Shown: positions 18,624-27,182 of the stretch, piece after piece
Layout of the letters: each line of letters starts with the position of its first letter
How positions within the stretch are numbered: position 1 is the first letter of the stretch
DNA from: Hydrogenophaga flava NBRC 102514
GTDB taxonomy: Bacteria; Pseudomonadota; Gammaproteobacteria; Burkholderiales; Burkholderiaceae_C
NCBI RefSeq assembly: GCF_001571145.1
Contig: NZ_BCTF01000006.1
Coordinates: forward strand, 1 to 64,000
Reading direction: 5' to 3'
Length of the DNA: 64,000 nucleotides
Made by a program: the position numbers and the translations under genes
The notes under the pieces: model-generated
Seen by the model: the letters and a program-made list of their open reading frames with translations, nothing else
Databases searched by the model: none
What the model was told of the DNA's origin: nothing

Positions 18624-19988
18624 ATGAGCACGATCGAACAACTCAAGCAGGACAACGCCGAATTCCAGTGGCACCCGATGGCCCACCCGGCGGCCATGAA
18701 GAAGAGTAAGCCCGACATCGTCGCGCGCGGCGAAGGCTGCTGGATCTGGGACGTCGACGGCCACAAGATGCTCGACGGCGTGGGCGGCCTCTGGGCCAGC
18801 AACCTGGGCCACAGCGCCACGGCGGTGCGCGACGCCATCGTGGCCCAGCTCGACGAGCTGCCCTTCTACAACATCTTCCGCGGCACTTCGCACCCGCGCG
18901 CCATCGAACTCTCGGCCCAGCTGGTGAGGATGATGGAGCCCGACGGCGTGGCCAGCGTGATGTTCTCCAGCGGCGGCTCGGACGCGGTCGAGACCGCGCT
19001 CAAGCTGGCGCGCCAGTACCACAAGCTGCGCGGCGAAAAGGACCGCTTCAAGTTCATCAGCCTGCGCCAGGGCTACCACGGCGTGCACTTCGGCGGCATG
19101 AGCGTCAACGGCAACACCAACTTCCGCCGCGCCTACGAGCCGTTGCTGCCCGGGTGCTTCCACATCGACACGCCCTGGCTCTACCGCAACCCCTACACCA
19201 GCGACCCGCTGGAGCTGGGCGAGATCTGCGCCGAGCTGCTGGAGCGCGAGATCGTGTTCCAGGGGCCGGACACGGTGGCCGCCTTCATCGCAGAGCCGGT
19301 GCAGGGCGCGGGCGGCGTGATCGTGCCGCCGGCCAACTACTGGCCGCTGGTGCGCAAGATCTGCGACAAATACGGCGTGCTGCTGATCGCCGACGAGGTG
19401 GTGACCGGCTTCGGCCGCACCGGCCACCTGTTCGGCACCCGCCTGTGGGGCGTGAACGCCGACCTGTGGTGCCTGGCCAAGGGCATCAGCTCGGGCTATG
19501 TGCCGCTGGGCGCGACGGCGATTTCCAGCAAGGTCGCACAGGTGTTCAACGACGACAAGAGCGGCCAGGCCGCCGTGGGCCACGGCTACACCTACAGCGC
19601 CCACCCGGTGGCCGCTGCCGCCGCGCTGGCCACGCTGGCGCAGATCCAGGCGCTGGACGTGCCGGGCAACGCCGGCCGCGTCGGCGCGGTGATGCAGGAG
19701 CGCCTGCGCCAGCTGGAGAAGACCTGCAGCTTCGTCGGCAACGTGCGCGGCGTCGGCCTGATGCTGGGCATCGAGATGGTGGACGACAAGGCCACGCGCA
19801 CGCCCATGCCGCGCAGCAGCGACATCCCGGCCCGCGTCGCCAAGGAGGCCTACCTGCGCGGCCTGATGGTGCGCATCTCCGGCCCCAACCTGATCCTCTC
19901 GCCGCCGCTGGTGATCTCGCTCGACGAGGTGAACCACCTGTGCGACGTGCTCGAAGCGTCCTTCGCCGCCGTGGAGGCAACGCTGTGA
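18624..19988 (+). CDS. Class III (omega-amino acid/amine--pyruvate) aminotransferase
   Basis: A 454-residue PLP enzyme of the omega-aminotransferase group. The PLP Lys is in CLAKGISSGYVPLGA, the Asp in LLIADEVVTGFGRTG, and the N-terminal FQWHPMAHPAAM and GGLWASNLGHS are typical for amine or beta-alanine:pyruvate aminotransferases. It would turn an omega-amine into an aldehyde that the upstream ALDH then oxidises. GGGAGC stands before the ATG. Its stop overlaps the GTG start of the Tm-1-like gene by 4 bases. The exact substrate (beta-alanine, GABA, polyamine, taurine) cannot be told. Confidence 0.9.
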   Translation: MSTIEQLKQDNAEFQWHPMAHPAAMKKSKPDIVARGEGCWIWDVDGHKMLDGVGGLWASNLGHSATAVRDAIVAQLDELPFYNIFRGTSHPRAIELSAQLVRMMEPDGVASVMFSSGGSDAVETALKLARQYHKLRGEKDRFKFISLRQGYHGVHFGGMSVNGNTNFRRAYEPLLPGCFHIDTPWLYRNPYTSDPLELGEICAELLEREIVFQGPDTVAAFIAEPVQGAGGVIVPPANYWPLVRKICDKYGVLLIADEVVTGFGRTGHLFGTRLWGVNADLWCLAKGISSGYVPLGATAISSKVAQVFNDDKSGQAAVGHGYTYSAHPVAAAAALATLAQIQALDVPGNAGRVGAVMQERLRQLEKTCSFVGNVRGVGLMLGIEMVDDKATRTPMPRSSDIPARVAKEAYLRGLMVRISGPNLILSPPLVISLDEVNHLCDVLEASFAAVEATL

Positions 19989-21271
19989 GCCCGACCCAGG
20001 CGGGCCGAGCGCCGGTCATCCTGCTGATCGGCACCGTCGACACCAAAAGCGACGAAATGGCCTACCTGCGCCAGTCGGTCGAGCACCTTGGTGGCACCGC
20101 TTTGGTGATGGACGTGGGCGTGCTGGGCAAGGGCGGCTTCACACCCGACATTCTGAACACCGAGGTGGCGGCTGCGGCCGGCGTGACGCTGCAGCAGGTG
20201 ATGGACACCGGCGACGAGAACACCTCGATGAAGCTCATGGCCACTGGCGCTTCGCTGATCGCGACCCAGTGGTACGTCGAAGGCCGTTTCGACGGCCTGC
20301 TGGCCCTGGGCGGCACCATGGGCACCGACCTGGCGCTGGACGTGGCCAACGCGCTGCCGCTGGGCTGCCCGAAGGTGGTGCTGTCCACCATCGCCTACTC
20401 GCCGCTGATACCGCCCGACCGCATCCCGCCGGACCTGATCATGCGGCTGTGGGCCGGCGGCCTGTATGGGCTGAACCGCCTGTGCAAGGCGGCGCTGGGG
20501 CAGGCCGCGGGCGCGGTGGTCGGCGCCTGCCAGGCGCGCGCGGCCGAGGCCGATCCGCGCCCGGTGATCGGCATGACCTCGCTGGGCAGCAGCGCGCTCT
20601 CGTACATGAAGAAGCTCAAGCCGGCGCTGGAAGCGCGCGGCTACGAACTCGCCGTGTTCCACACCACCGGCATGGGCGGGCGCGCCTTCGAAGACCTGGC
20701 GCGGCGCGGCTACTTCGCCGCGGTGATGGACTTCAGCTTGCAGGAACTGGTCAACGACCTGGCCGGCAGCTGCGTGAGCGCCGGCAGCGAACGCCTGCTG
20801 GGCGCGGGGCGGGCGGGCGTGCCGCAGATCGTGGCGCCGGGCGCGACCGACATGGTCGACTTCGCCGCCTGGACGCGCTGCCCCGAGCCCTTCATCGGCC
20901 GCTCGGTGCACGAGCACAACCGCCTGATCGCCTCGGTCTGCATCGACCCCGAGATGCGCCGCCACGTGGCGCGCGCCATCGCCGACCGGCTGGATCAGGC
21001 CACCGGCCCGACCTGCCTGCTGCTGCCCATGGGCGGTGTCGAGCAGTGGGACCGGCCCGGCGAGCCGCTGCACGACCCCGAGGGGCTGAAGGCCTTCACA
21101 GACGAGATGGTCCACGTGGTCTCGCCGCAGACCGTGTTCCAGCCGGTGGACGCGCACATCAACGACGAAGCCTTTGTACAGGCCGCGCTGCGCGTGTTCG
21201 ACGGCTGGGTGGCCGCCGGGCTGGTGCCGCCGGGCGTGGTCGAGGTGTCAGATGAGAGGAAGGCGGCATGA
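19985..21271 (+). CDS. Tm-1-like ATP-binding protein (UPF0261)
   Basis: A 428-residue protein of the Tm-1-like/UPF0261 family, named after the tomato resistance protein Tm-1, whose N-terminal part it resembles. Segments ILLIGTVDTKSDEMAYLRQ, LGGTMGTDLALDVANALP and GMTSLGSSALSYMKKLKP are typical. The biochemical role in bacteria is not established. It starts with GTG inside the aminotransferase stop (4-base overlap) and ends in a 4-base ATGA overlap with the HAD gene, so all four genes of this operon are coupled, implying one pathway. The frame is open far upstream, but that part is a shadow of the aminotransferase. Confidence 0.88.
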   Translation: MSPTQAGRAPVILLIGTVDTKSDEMAYLRQSVEHLGGTALVMDVGVLGKGGFTPDILNTEVAAAAGVTLQQVMDTGDENTSMKLMATGASLIATQWYVEGRFDGLLALGGTMGTDLALDVANALPLGCPKVVLSTIAYSPLIPPDRIPPDLIMRLWAGGLYGLNRLCKAALGQAAGAVVGACQARAAEADPRPVIGMTSLGSSALSYMKKLKPALEARGYELAVFHTTGMGGRAFEDLARRGYFAAVMDFSLQELVNDLAGSCVSAGSERLLGAGRAGVPQIVAPGATDMVDFAAWTRCPEPFIGRSVHEHNRLIASVCIDPEMRRHVARAIADRLDQATGPTCLLLPMGGVEQWDRPGEPLHDPEGLKAFTDEMVHVVSPQTVFQPVDAHINDEAFVQAALRVFDGWVAAGLVPPGVVEVSDERKAA

Positions 21272-21921
21272 GCGCGCAGGCACTGGTCCTGGACTTCGGC
21301 GGCGTCATCAGCCGCATGCTGTTCGAGACGCATGAGCTTTCCGAACAGGCCTTGGGCCTGCCGCCTGGCACCCTGACCTGGAAAGGTCCGTTCGACCCGG
21401 CCACCGACCCGCTCTGGCAGGCCATGCAGGCGGACCAGCTCAGCGAGCGCGACTACTGGATGACCCGCACCCGCGAGGTCGGCCGCCTGCTCGGTGAAGA
21501 CTGGGACAGGATGGAAACCTTCGTGCAGCGCGCGCGGGGGGCCGACGTGGCGGCGGTGATCCGGCCCGAGGCGGTGTCGATCATCGCTGCAGCCAAAGCG
21601 GCCGGGAAAAAGCTGGCCATCCTCTCCAACGAGCTGGACCTGTTCTACGGCGCCGACTTCCGCAGCCGCCTGCCGCTGCTGCAGCTGTTCGACGTGACCG
21701 TGGACGCCACCTACACCGGCATCCTAAAACCCGATCCGCGCGCCTACGCGGCGGTGACCGAGGCGCTGGGCCTGCCGGCGCACGAGTGCGTGTTCGTGGA
21801 CGACCAGAAGCGCAACGCCGACGGCGGCGTGAAGGCGGGGATGCAGGTGGTGCACTTCGACGTGCTGCAGCCCGGAGCGTCGTTTGCGAAAGCCCGGTCG
21901 CTGCTGGGGCTGGCCGGCTGA
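21268..21921 (+). CDS. HAD-superfamily (subfamily IA) hydrolase
   Basis: A 217-residue haloacid-dehalogenase-like hydrolase. Motif I is LVLDFGGVISRM, in which the usual second Asp (DxD) is replaced by Gly (DFGG), as in many HAD-IA proteins of the epoxide-hydrolase N-terminal/YihX type; motif II lies in AILSNELD, motif III Lys in GILKPDPRAY, motif IV in CVFVDDQKRNADGG. It probably acts on a phosphorylated metabolite, but the missing second Asp makes phosphatase activity uncertain. It overlaps the Tm-1-like gene by 4 bases and is the last gene of the ALDH operon. Confidence 0.87.
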   Translation: MSAQALVLDFGGVISRMLFETHELSEQALGLPPGTLTWKGPFDPATDPLWQAMQADQLSERDYWMTRTREVGRLLGEDWDRMETFVQRARGADVAAVIRPEAVSIIAAAKAAGKKLAILSNELDLFYGADFRSRLPLLQLFDVTVDATYTGILKPDPRAYAAVTEALGLPAHECVFVDDQKRNADGGVKAGMQVVHFDVLQPGASFAKARSLLGLAG

Positions 21922-21938
21922 ACGCCACCGGCCGGCGC

Positions 21939-21944
21939 TATGCT
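21939..21944 (+). promoter_or_regulatory. TATGCT -10-like element, leaderless start
   Basis: TATGCT ends 6 bases before the ATG at 21951. It lies inside the 13-mer GGCGCTATGCTGA (21934-21946), which recurs base for base before the paralogous gene at 24803, also 4 bases from its ATG. No Shine-Dalgarno is present in either copy. Confidence 0.5.
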
Positions 21945-21950
21945 GACCGG

Positions 21951-22646
21951 ATGACCTCTTCCATCGAACTCATCGAATTCACCACCGGCGGCGACCCGGC
22001 CGCCCAGCCGGTGGCCAGCATCGTGGTGCTGCACGGCCTCGGGGCCGACGGCCGCGACTTCGTGCCCGTGGCCCAAGCCATGGACCTTTCGGCCATCGGC
22101 CCGGTGCGTTTCGTGTTCCCCAGCGCGCCGGTGCGGCCGGTGACGATCAACGGCGGCTACGAGATGCGCGCCTGGTACGACATCTTTTCCTTCGGCACAG
22201 ACCCGGCCGCGTCGCGCCAGGAGGACGAGGTGGGCCTGCGCGAGAGCCAGGCCATCGTGCAGCAGCTGGTTGAGCGGGAGGTGCAGCGCGGTGTGCCAGC
22301 GCACCGCGTGGTGCTGATGGGCTTCTCGCAGGGCTGCGCCATGACCCTGCTGGCCGGCCTGCGCGCACCGCAGCGGCTGGCGGGCCTGGTGGCGCTGTCG
22401 GGCTACCTGCCGCTGGCGGCGACCACGGCCGCGCAGGCCAGCGACGCGAACCGGGGCGTGCCGGTGTTCATGGCGCATGGCGATGCCGACGACATCGTAG
22501 TGCCGGCGCGCGGCGAGGCGGCGCGCGACGCGCTGGCGGCCCTGGGCTACCCGGTGGACTGGCGGTCCTATTCCATGGGGCACGAGGTCTGCATGGAAGA
22601 GATCGCCGACCTCAACGCCTGGCTGGTGCAACTGCTGGCGGTCTGA
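21951..22646 (+). CDS. Carboxylesterase/phospholipase family serine hydrolase (paralog 1)
   Basis: A 231-residue alpha/beta hydrolase of the carboxylesterase/lysophospholipase (acyl-protein thioesterase-like) family. VVLHGLGADGRDF forms the oxyanion region, GFSQGCAMTLL holds the nucleophilic Ser, HGDADDIVVP the Asp and SMGHEVCMEE the His. It is cytoplasmic, with no signal peptide. Substrates are short-chain esters or acyl thioesters. It is a paralog of 24803-25510, with a chemoreceptor gene between the two; both share the upstream 13-mer with the -10-like element. Confidence 0.9.
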   Translation: MTSSIELIEFTTGGDPAAQPVASIVVLHGLGADGRDFVPVAQAMDLSAIGPVRFVFPSAPVRPVTINGGYEMRAWYDIFSFGTDPAASRQEDEVGLRESQAIVQQLVEREVQRGVPAHRVVLMGFSQGCAMTLLAGLRAPQRLAGLVALSGYLPLAATTAAQASDANRGVPVFMAHGDADDIVVPARGEAARDALAALGYPVDWRSYSMGHEVCMEEIADLNAWLVQLLAV

Positions 22647-22687
22647 TCTGGCTCAAACAGCGTGTTTTTGGCGCCGCTGATCGGCGC

Positions 22688-22714
22688 TTCAGTATTCGCC
22701 GGTCTGTCCGATAG
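22688..22714 (+). promoter_or_regulatory. Possible sigma-28 (FliA) promoter of chemoreceptor gene
   Basis: TTCAGTAT, an 11-base spacer and TCCGATAG resemble the sigma-28 consensus (TAAAGTTT-N11-GCCGATAA). The -10 half is good, the -35 half poor. It lies 38 bases before the chemoreceptor ATG at 22753. Chemoreceptor genes are commonly in the flagellar regulon. Confidence 0.4.
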
Positions 22715-22752
22715 TGGCGATAGCCCGTTTGTCACCTTTCGGAAAAACCGCC

Positions 22753-24708
22753 ATGACCTCTGTTGCCCTGTCTTCCGTGTTTCGGCCAGGCGGCTGGTCC
22801 CTGACCGCCAAGCTGAGCCTGTCCGCTGTGCTGTTGTGTGTGCTTTGCGTTGGAACCACCAGCGCCGTCGTGGGTTTGCAGGCCAGCGACAGGGCCCGCC
22901 AGGCGGCCAGCGACCAGGCCCGTGTGGTGGCCGACCAGGTGGCGGCCCAGATCGGCGGCGAACTCGGTCGCAGCTTTTCCGCCGTGCTCGGCATGGCGGC
23001 CAGCATCGAAGGCATGAAGGCCGAGGGTCACCCGCCCAGCCGCGAGCAGCTCGATGACATGGCCCGCCAGGTGCTGACCCAGCGCAGCGAGTTCATTGGC
23101 ACCTACTCGATCTGGGAGCCGAATGCGCTGGACGGCCGGGACTCGGATTTCGTGAAGAAGGGCCCGGGCTACGACGAGACAGGGCGCTACATCGCCTACT
23201 GGAACCGCGGCAGCGGGCAGATCGCCGTCGAGCCGCTGCTGGACTACGAGAAGGAAGGGTCCAACGACTGGTACGCGATTCCTCGCAAGACGCGCAAGCC
23301 CGCCCTGATCGAGCCCTACGTCTACCCGGTCGCCGGCAAGGACGTGCTCATGACCACCATGGTCACCCCGGTGCTGGTGGGGGGCCAGTTTGTCGCTGCG
23401 GTCGGTTCCGACGTGCCGCTGTCGGATCTGTCCGCGCGGTTGAGCGCGCTGGAACCTGTGCCCGGTGGGCGGGTGTCACTGATCTCCAACGGGGGGCTGT
23501 ACGTGGCCGTGCACGACAAGGCACGCCTGGGTAAGCGGGCCGACGACCTGCCGCCCGAGGCGCTGGCGCGCATCGCCAAGGGCGAGTCCCATGTGTGGGA
23601 CGACGGCCAGGGCTGGATGCACCTGTACGCCCCCGTCACCGTGCAGCAGGGCACGGCGCCCTGGAGCGTGGTGGTCTCCTACCCGCTGGCCGTGGCCGCT
23701 GCTGCCGCCCAGCAGCAGCTCTATGGCGCCGTGGCCGCCGCGGCCGTGGCCTGCGTGCTGGCCGCGGTGCTCATGACGCTGCTGGTGCGCTCGCTGATGA
23801 AGCCGCTGCGCGAACTCGGGCGCACCATGGACGGGCTGGCCTCGGGCAGCACCGACCTGCGCGTCGAGCTGCCGGTGCGGGGGACCGACGAGCTGTCGGT
23901 GATTGCCCAGGGCTTCAACGGATTTGCGCGCAAGCTGCGCAACGCCTTCAGCGAAGTCGGCGACGTCTCGGGTGGCGTGGCCAACGCTTCCAGGGAAATC
24001 GCCACCGGCAACGCCGACCTCTCGGTTCGCACCGAACAGCAGGCTTCACACCTGCAGCAGAGCGCCAGCGCCATGCGCGAACTCACCGACGCCGTGGCCC
24101 ACAGCGCGGAGTCGTCCGACCACGCGGCCCAGCTGGCACGCGAGGCGGTGACCCAGGCGCACAACGGCCAGAACGTGATGCGCGAGACCCGCGACGCCAT
24201 GGACAAGATCAACGAGTCCAGCCGCCGCATCGCCGACATCACCGGCCTGATCGACTCGATCGCGTTCCAGACCAACATTCTGGCCCTGAACGCCGCCGTC
24301 GAGGCGGCACGGGCGGGCGACCAGGGGCGCGGTTTTGCCGTGGTGGCGGGTGAGGTGCGCACGCTGGCACAGCGCAGCGCCACCGCGGCCAAGGACATCC
24401 GCCAGCTCACCGTCGATTCGGTGGACCGCGTGGCTTCCGGCGCGGCGCTGATCCGCCAGGCCGAGGCCTCGCTGAACCACCTGGGTGACGCCGTGCAGCA
24501 GGTCGACCAGCTGCTGTCCGAGGTCAGCCAGGTGACCCGGGAGCAATCGGGCCGCATCCGGTCGGTGACCGACGCCATCGGCGAGATCGACCAGAACACC
24601 CAGCAGAACGCCGCCATCGTGGAGCAGGCGGCGGCTGCAGCCGATTCCCTGCAGCAGCAGTCGGCACGGCTGGTGCAGACCGTGCAGCAGTTCGTGGGGC
24701 AATCGTGA
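22753..24708 (+). CDS. Methyl-accepting chemotaxis protein, dCache sensor
   Basis: A 651-residue chemoreceptor. N-terminal TM helix (SLTAKLSLSAVLLCVLCVGT), a long periplasmic region of about 260 residues with dCache features (TYSIWEPNALDGRD and the WYAIPRKTRKPALIEPYVYP stretch), a second TM rich in Ala/Val, a HAMP domain (MKPLRELGRTMDGLASG) and the cytoplasmic signalling hairpin with the conserved tip IDSIAFQTNILALNAAVEAA. There is no C-terminal CheR/CheB tether pentapeptide. Cache domains of this type often bind amino acids or organic acids; the ligand is unknown. The ATG at 22753 is preferred over an upstream in-frame start because GGAAAA stands before it. Confidence 0.92.
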   Translation: MTSVALSSVFRPGGWSLTAKLSLSAVLLCVLCVGTTSAVVGLQASDRARQAASDQARVVADQVAAQIGGELGRSFSAVLGMAASIEGMKAEGHPPSREQLDDMARQVLTQRSEFIGTYSIWEPNALDGRDSDFVKKGPGYDETGRYIAYWNRGSGQIAVEPLLDYEKEGSNDWYAIPRKTRKPALIEPYVYPVAGKDVLMTTMVTPVLVGGQFVAAVGSDVPLSDLSARLSALEPVPGGRVSLISNGGLYVAVHDKARLGKRADDLPPEALARIAKGESHVWDDGQGWMHLYAPVTVQQGTAPWSVVVSYPLAVAAAAAQQQLYGAVAAAAVACVLAAVLMTLLVRSLMKPLRELGRTMDGLASGSTDLRVELPVRGTDELSVIAQGFNGFARKLRNAFSEVGDVSGGVANASREIATGNADLSVRTEQQASHLQQSASAMRELTDAVAHSAESSDHAAQLAREAVTQAHNGQNVMRETRDAMDKINESSRRIADITGLIDSIAFQTNILALNAAVEAARAGDQGRGFAVVAGEVRTLAQRSATAAKDIRQLTVDSVDRVASGAALIRQAEASLNHLGDAVQQVDQLLSEVSQVTREQSGRIRSVTDAIGEIDQNTQQNAAIVEQAAAAADSLQQQSARLVQTVQQFVGQS

Positions 24709-24790
24709 TGGCTATTTGTTACTGATCAATTCAACTGCAACCAACCGGCGCCAGCGCGCCAGCGACCTGTAACAAGGCCATGGCTGGCGC

Positions 24791-24796
24791 TATGCT
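24791..24796 (+). promoter_or_regulatory. TATGCT -10-like element, leaderless start
   Basis: TATGCT ends 6 bases before the ATG at 24803, inside the 13-mer GGCGCTATGCTGA (24786-24798) shared with the upstream paralog (21934-21946). Confidence 0.5.
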
Positions 24797-24802
24797 GATG
24801 TC

Positions 24803-25510
24803 ATGAGCACCCGACGGAAGATCCAGCTGCGCGAAACCGTGACCGGCGACGACCCGTCGGCGGTGCCGTCCGCCACTCTGATCGTCCTGCACGGTCTGGG
24901 GGCCGACGGGCAAGACTTTGCGCCGCTGGTGACCGAGCTGGACCTGTCGTCCGCCGGGCCGGTGCGCTTCGTGTTCCCCAACGCCCCTCTGCGCCCCGTG
25001 AGCATCGGCGACGGTGAACCCATGCGCGCCTGGTACGACCCGCGCCCGGTGGCCGCCGAGACCGGTGCCGTGTCGACGCAGGACGAAGAGGGGCTGCGCG
25101 CGTCCTGCGAGATCGTGCAGGCGCTGATCGACCGCGAGGCGGCGCGCGGCGTGCCACCCGGCCACGTGGTGCTGCTGGGCTTCTCGCAGGGTGCGGTGAT
25201 GACGCTGATGGCGGGCCTGCGGGCCCCCCAGCGGCTGGCCGGTCTGGTGGTGCTCTCCGGCTACCTGCCGCTGTCGATTGCGACCGAGGCCGAGGCCAGC
25301 CCCGCCAACCGCGACGTGCCGATCTTCATGGCCCACGGCCGGCAGGACCCTGTGGTGCTGCCCCAGCGCGCCGAGTCTTCGCGCGACAAGCTGCTGCGCA
25401 TGGGCTACGACATCGCCTGGCACGACTACCCGATGGGCCACGAGGTCTGCCCGCAGGAGATGCGCGACCTCAACGGCTGGCTGTCGGTGCTGCTCGCACC
25501 CTGGCAGTGA
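24803..25510 (+). CDS. Carboxylesterase/phospholipase family serine hydrolase (paralog 2)
   Basis: A 235-residue alpha/beta hydrolase, clearly paralogous to 21951-22646: both share LHGLGADG, GPVRFVFP, MRAWYD, GFSQG, AGLRAPQRLAGLV, LSGYLPL and MGHEVC. The catalytic Ser is in LGFSQGAVMTLM, the Asp in HGRQDPVVLP and the His in PMGHEVCPQE. There is no signal peptide. It probably hydrolyses short acyl esters or thioesters. The copy is separated from its sibling by the chemoreceptor gene, and the upstream 13-mer was kept along with the gene, which suggests a duplication that included the promoter. Confidence 0.9.
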   Translation: MSTRRKIQLRETVTGDDPSAVPSATLIVLHGLGADGQDFAPLVTELDLSSAGPVRFVFPNAPLRPVSIGDGEPMRAWYDPRPVAAETGAVSTQDEEGLRASCEIVQALIDREAARGVPPGHVVLLGFSQGAVMTLMAGLRAPQRLAGLVVLSGYLPLSIATEAEASPANRDVPIFMAHGRQDPVVLPQRAESSRDKLLRMGYDIAWHDYPMGHEVCPQEMRDLNGWLSVLLAPWQ

Positions 25511-25578
25511 GCGCAGCGGCGCGCCGCGTTCGCCAGGTTGATGGTCAGGCGGCTGTACCGATCCAGGTTCTTCAGGTG

Positions 25579-27159
25579 TCACCGCTCTGCGACGTAGTGC
25601 GACATGTGCGCACTCTCCCCGGGTGCCAGAAACCCCCGCACTTCCGCTTCGAGCGTGTGGTCGGCCACGGTGGCGCGGGCGCGCTGGTGCAGGTAGTCGG
25701 CCCACGAGGCGACGATGAAACGCTCCACATAGCGCGAGGGTTCGCCCAGGTCCTTGTAGACGCGCCAGAAGGTGGCACCGTCGCGGCGGCGCGGCGCCTT
25801 CATGCGGCTGATGGTGTCCAGGAAGGCCTTGTCCTCGCCGGCCCGGATGCGGTAGCCCACTTCCACGGCCACCGGGCCGGCCTCCGGGTTGGGTTCGGCC
25901 TCGACAAACAGCTCGTCCCAAGGGGTGCCCTGTGTCACTTCGTGCGCTTCGCCCACGCGCAGCGGGAACGGGCGCGCCAGCAGCAGGCCCGCGGCCATCA
26001 GGCCCCCTGCGGCCACCAGGGCGGTCGTGAGGCCGGTGATGTCGGACAGCGCACCCCAGAACGCCGAGCCGATGGCGAACGCACCGAGCGAGGCCACGAT
26101 GTGCAGCGCCACGGCGCGTGAACGAACCCAGGCCGGTGCACTGGCTTGCGTGGCGGTGTTGAAAGTGGACATGGCCGCCATCCAGGCCGCACCGCCCACG
26201 GCCATGGCGGCGTACACCAGCAGCGGTACCCGCACCCAGGCGGCCAGCAGCATGACGGTGGCGAACGCCACGCAGGCCACGGCGATGATGGCTTCGAGCC
26301 CGAAGCGGTTGCGCAGGCGACCGATCACCAGGCCCGAGGCCACCGCGCCGGTGCCCATGCAGCCCATCAGCAGGCCGAAACCCTGCGCGCCTGTGCCGAG
26401 CTGGCGCTGCGCGATCACCGGCAGCAGTGCCCACAGGGCCGAGCCGGCGGCGCTGTAGGCCATCACGCGCACCAGTTGCGCCAGGATGAGTCGCGAGTGC
26501 CAGGCGAAACGCAGACCGCTCAGCGTGCCGCCCCACAGGCGCTCGGCCGGCAGGCGCGAGGGTGGGTGGGCCTTGGGCGGCCAGCGGCGGATCGATTCCC
26601 ACATCACCCCTGTGGTGAACACCGTCACCACGAACACCCAGCCGGCACCGAGCATCGCAAACAGCAGGCCGGCCAGCGTGGGACCGATGGCGCGCGCCGC
26701 GTTGTAGGCGATACCGATGGCCGTGATCGCCTGCGGCCATTCGTCGCGCGGCACCGGGTCGATCACCGACGAGTTCCAGGCCGGGGTCAGCACGGCCGTG
26801 CAGCAGCCGCACACGAACACCAGGAACAGCACCGAAGCCGGCCCGCCCCAGCCGCCAAGCACCAGCAGGGCCAGCAGCACGCAGGCCACCACCTGCGCGA
26901 TCAGCGCGCCCGAGATCAGGCGGCGGCGGTCGGTGGTGTCGGCCAGTACCCCGGCTGGCAGCGCCAGCAGGAACATGGGCAGGAAGACGGCGGTCTGCAC
27001 CAGTGCCGCCAGGAAGGACGAGCCGGTCAGCTCGACCATGAGCCAGGCCGCTGCCATGGTCTGCATGCCGCTGCCGATGAAGAAGACTGCGCCACACAGC
27101 CAGAGCCCGCGAAAAGCGGGTTGTCGCAGGGGGCTCCAGATGGAGTGGGAGGGGGTCAT
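25579..27159 (-). CDS. MFS transporter with extra C-terminal ABM-like domain
   Basis: A 526-residue protein. Residues 1-405 form a 12-TM major facilitator domain of the EntS/MFS_3 type (start region LRQPAFRGLWLCGAVFFIG, motif GVLADTTDRRRLISGAL). Residues about 410-526 form a soluble cytoplasmic tail (VEVGYRIRAGEDKAFLDTI, GATFWRVYKDLGEPSRYVE) resembling the antibiotic-biosynthesis-monooxygenase dimeric alpha/beta barrel. The family exports siderophores, drugs or metabolites; the substrate here is unknown. The open frame extends upstream to 27414, but the ATG at 27159 matches the family start. It is convergent with the esterase at 24803-25510. Confidence 0.86.
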   Translation of the reverse strand: MTPSHSIWSPLRQPAFRGLWLCGAVFFIGSGMQTMAAAWLMVELTGSSFLAALVQTAVFLPMFLLALPAGVLADTTDRRRLISGALIAQVVACVLLALLVLGGWGGPASVLFLVFVCGCCTAVLTPAWNSSVIDPVPRDEWPQAITAIGIAYNAARAIGPTLAGLLFAMLGAGWVFVVTVFTTGVMWESIRRWPPKAHPPSRLPAERLWGGTLSGLRFAWHSRLILAQLVRVMAYSAAGSALWALLPVIAQRQLGTGAQGFGLLMGCMGTGAVASGLVIGRLRNRFGLEAIIAVACVAFATVMLLAAWVRVPLLVYAAMAVGGAAWMAAMSTFNTATQASAPAWVRSRAVALHIVASLGAFAIGSAFWGALSDITGLTTALVAAGGLMAAGLLLARPFPLRVGEAHEVTQGTPWDELFVEAEPNPEAGPVAVEVGYRIRAGEDKAFLDTISRMKAPRRRDGATFWRVYKDLGEPSRYVERFIVASWADYLHQRARATVADHTLEAEVRGFLAPGESAHMSHYVAER

Positions 27160-27182
27160 CGGGCCATTGTCCCCGCAGGGGC

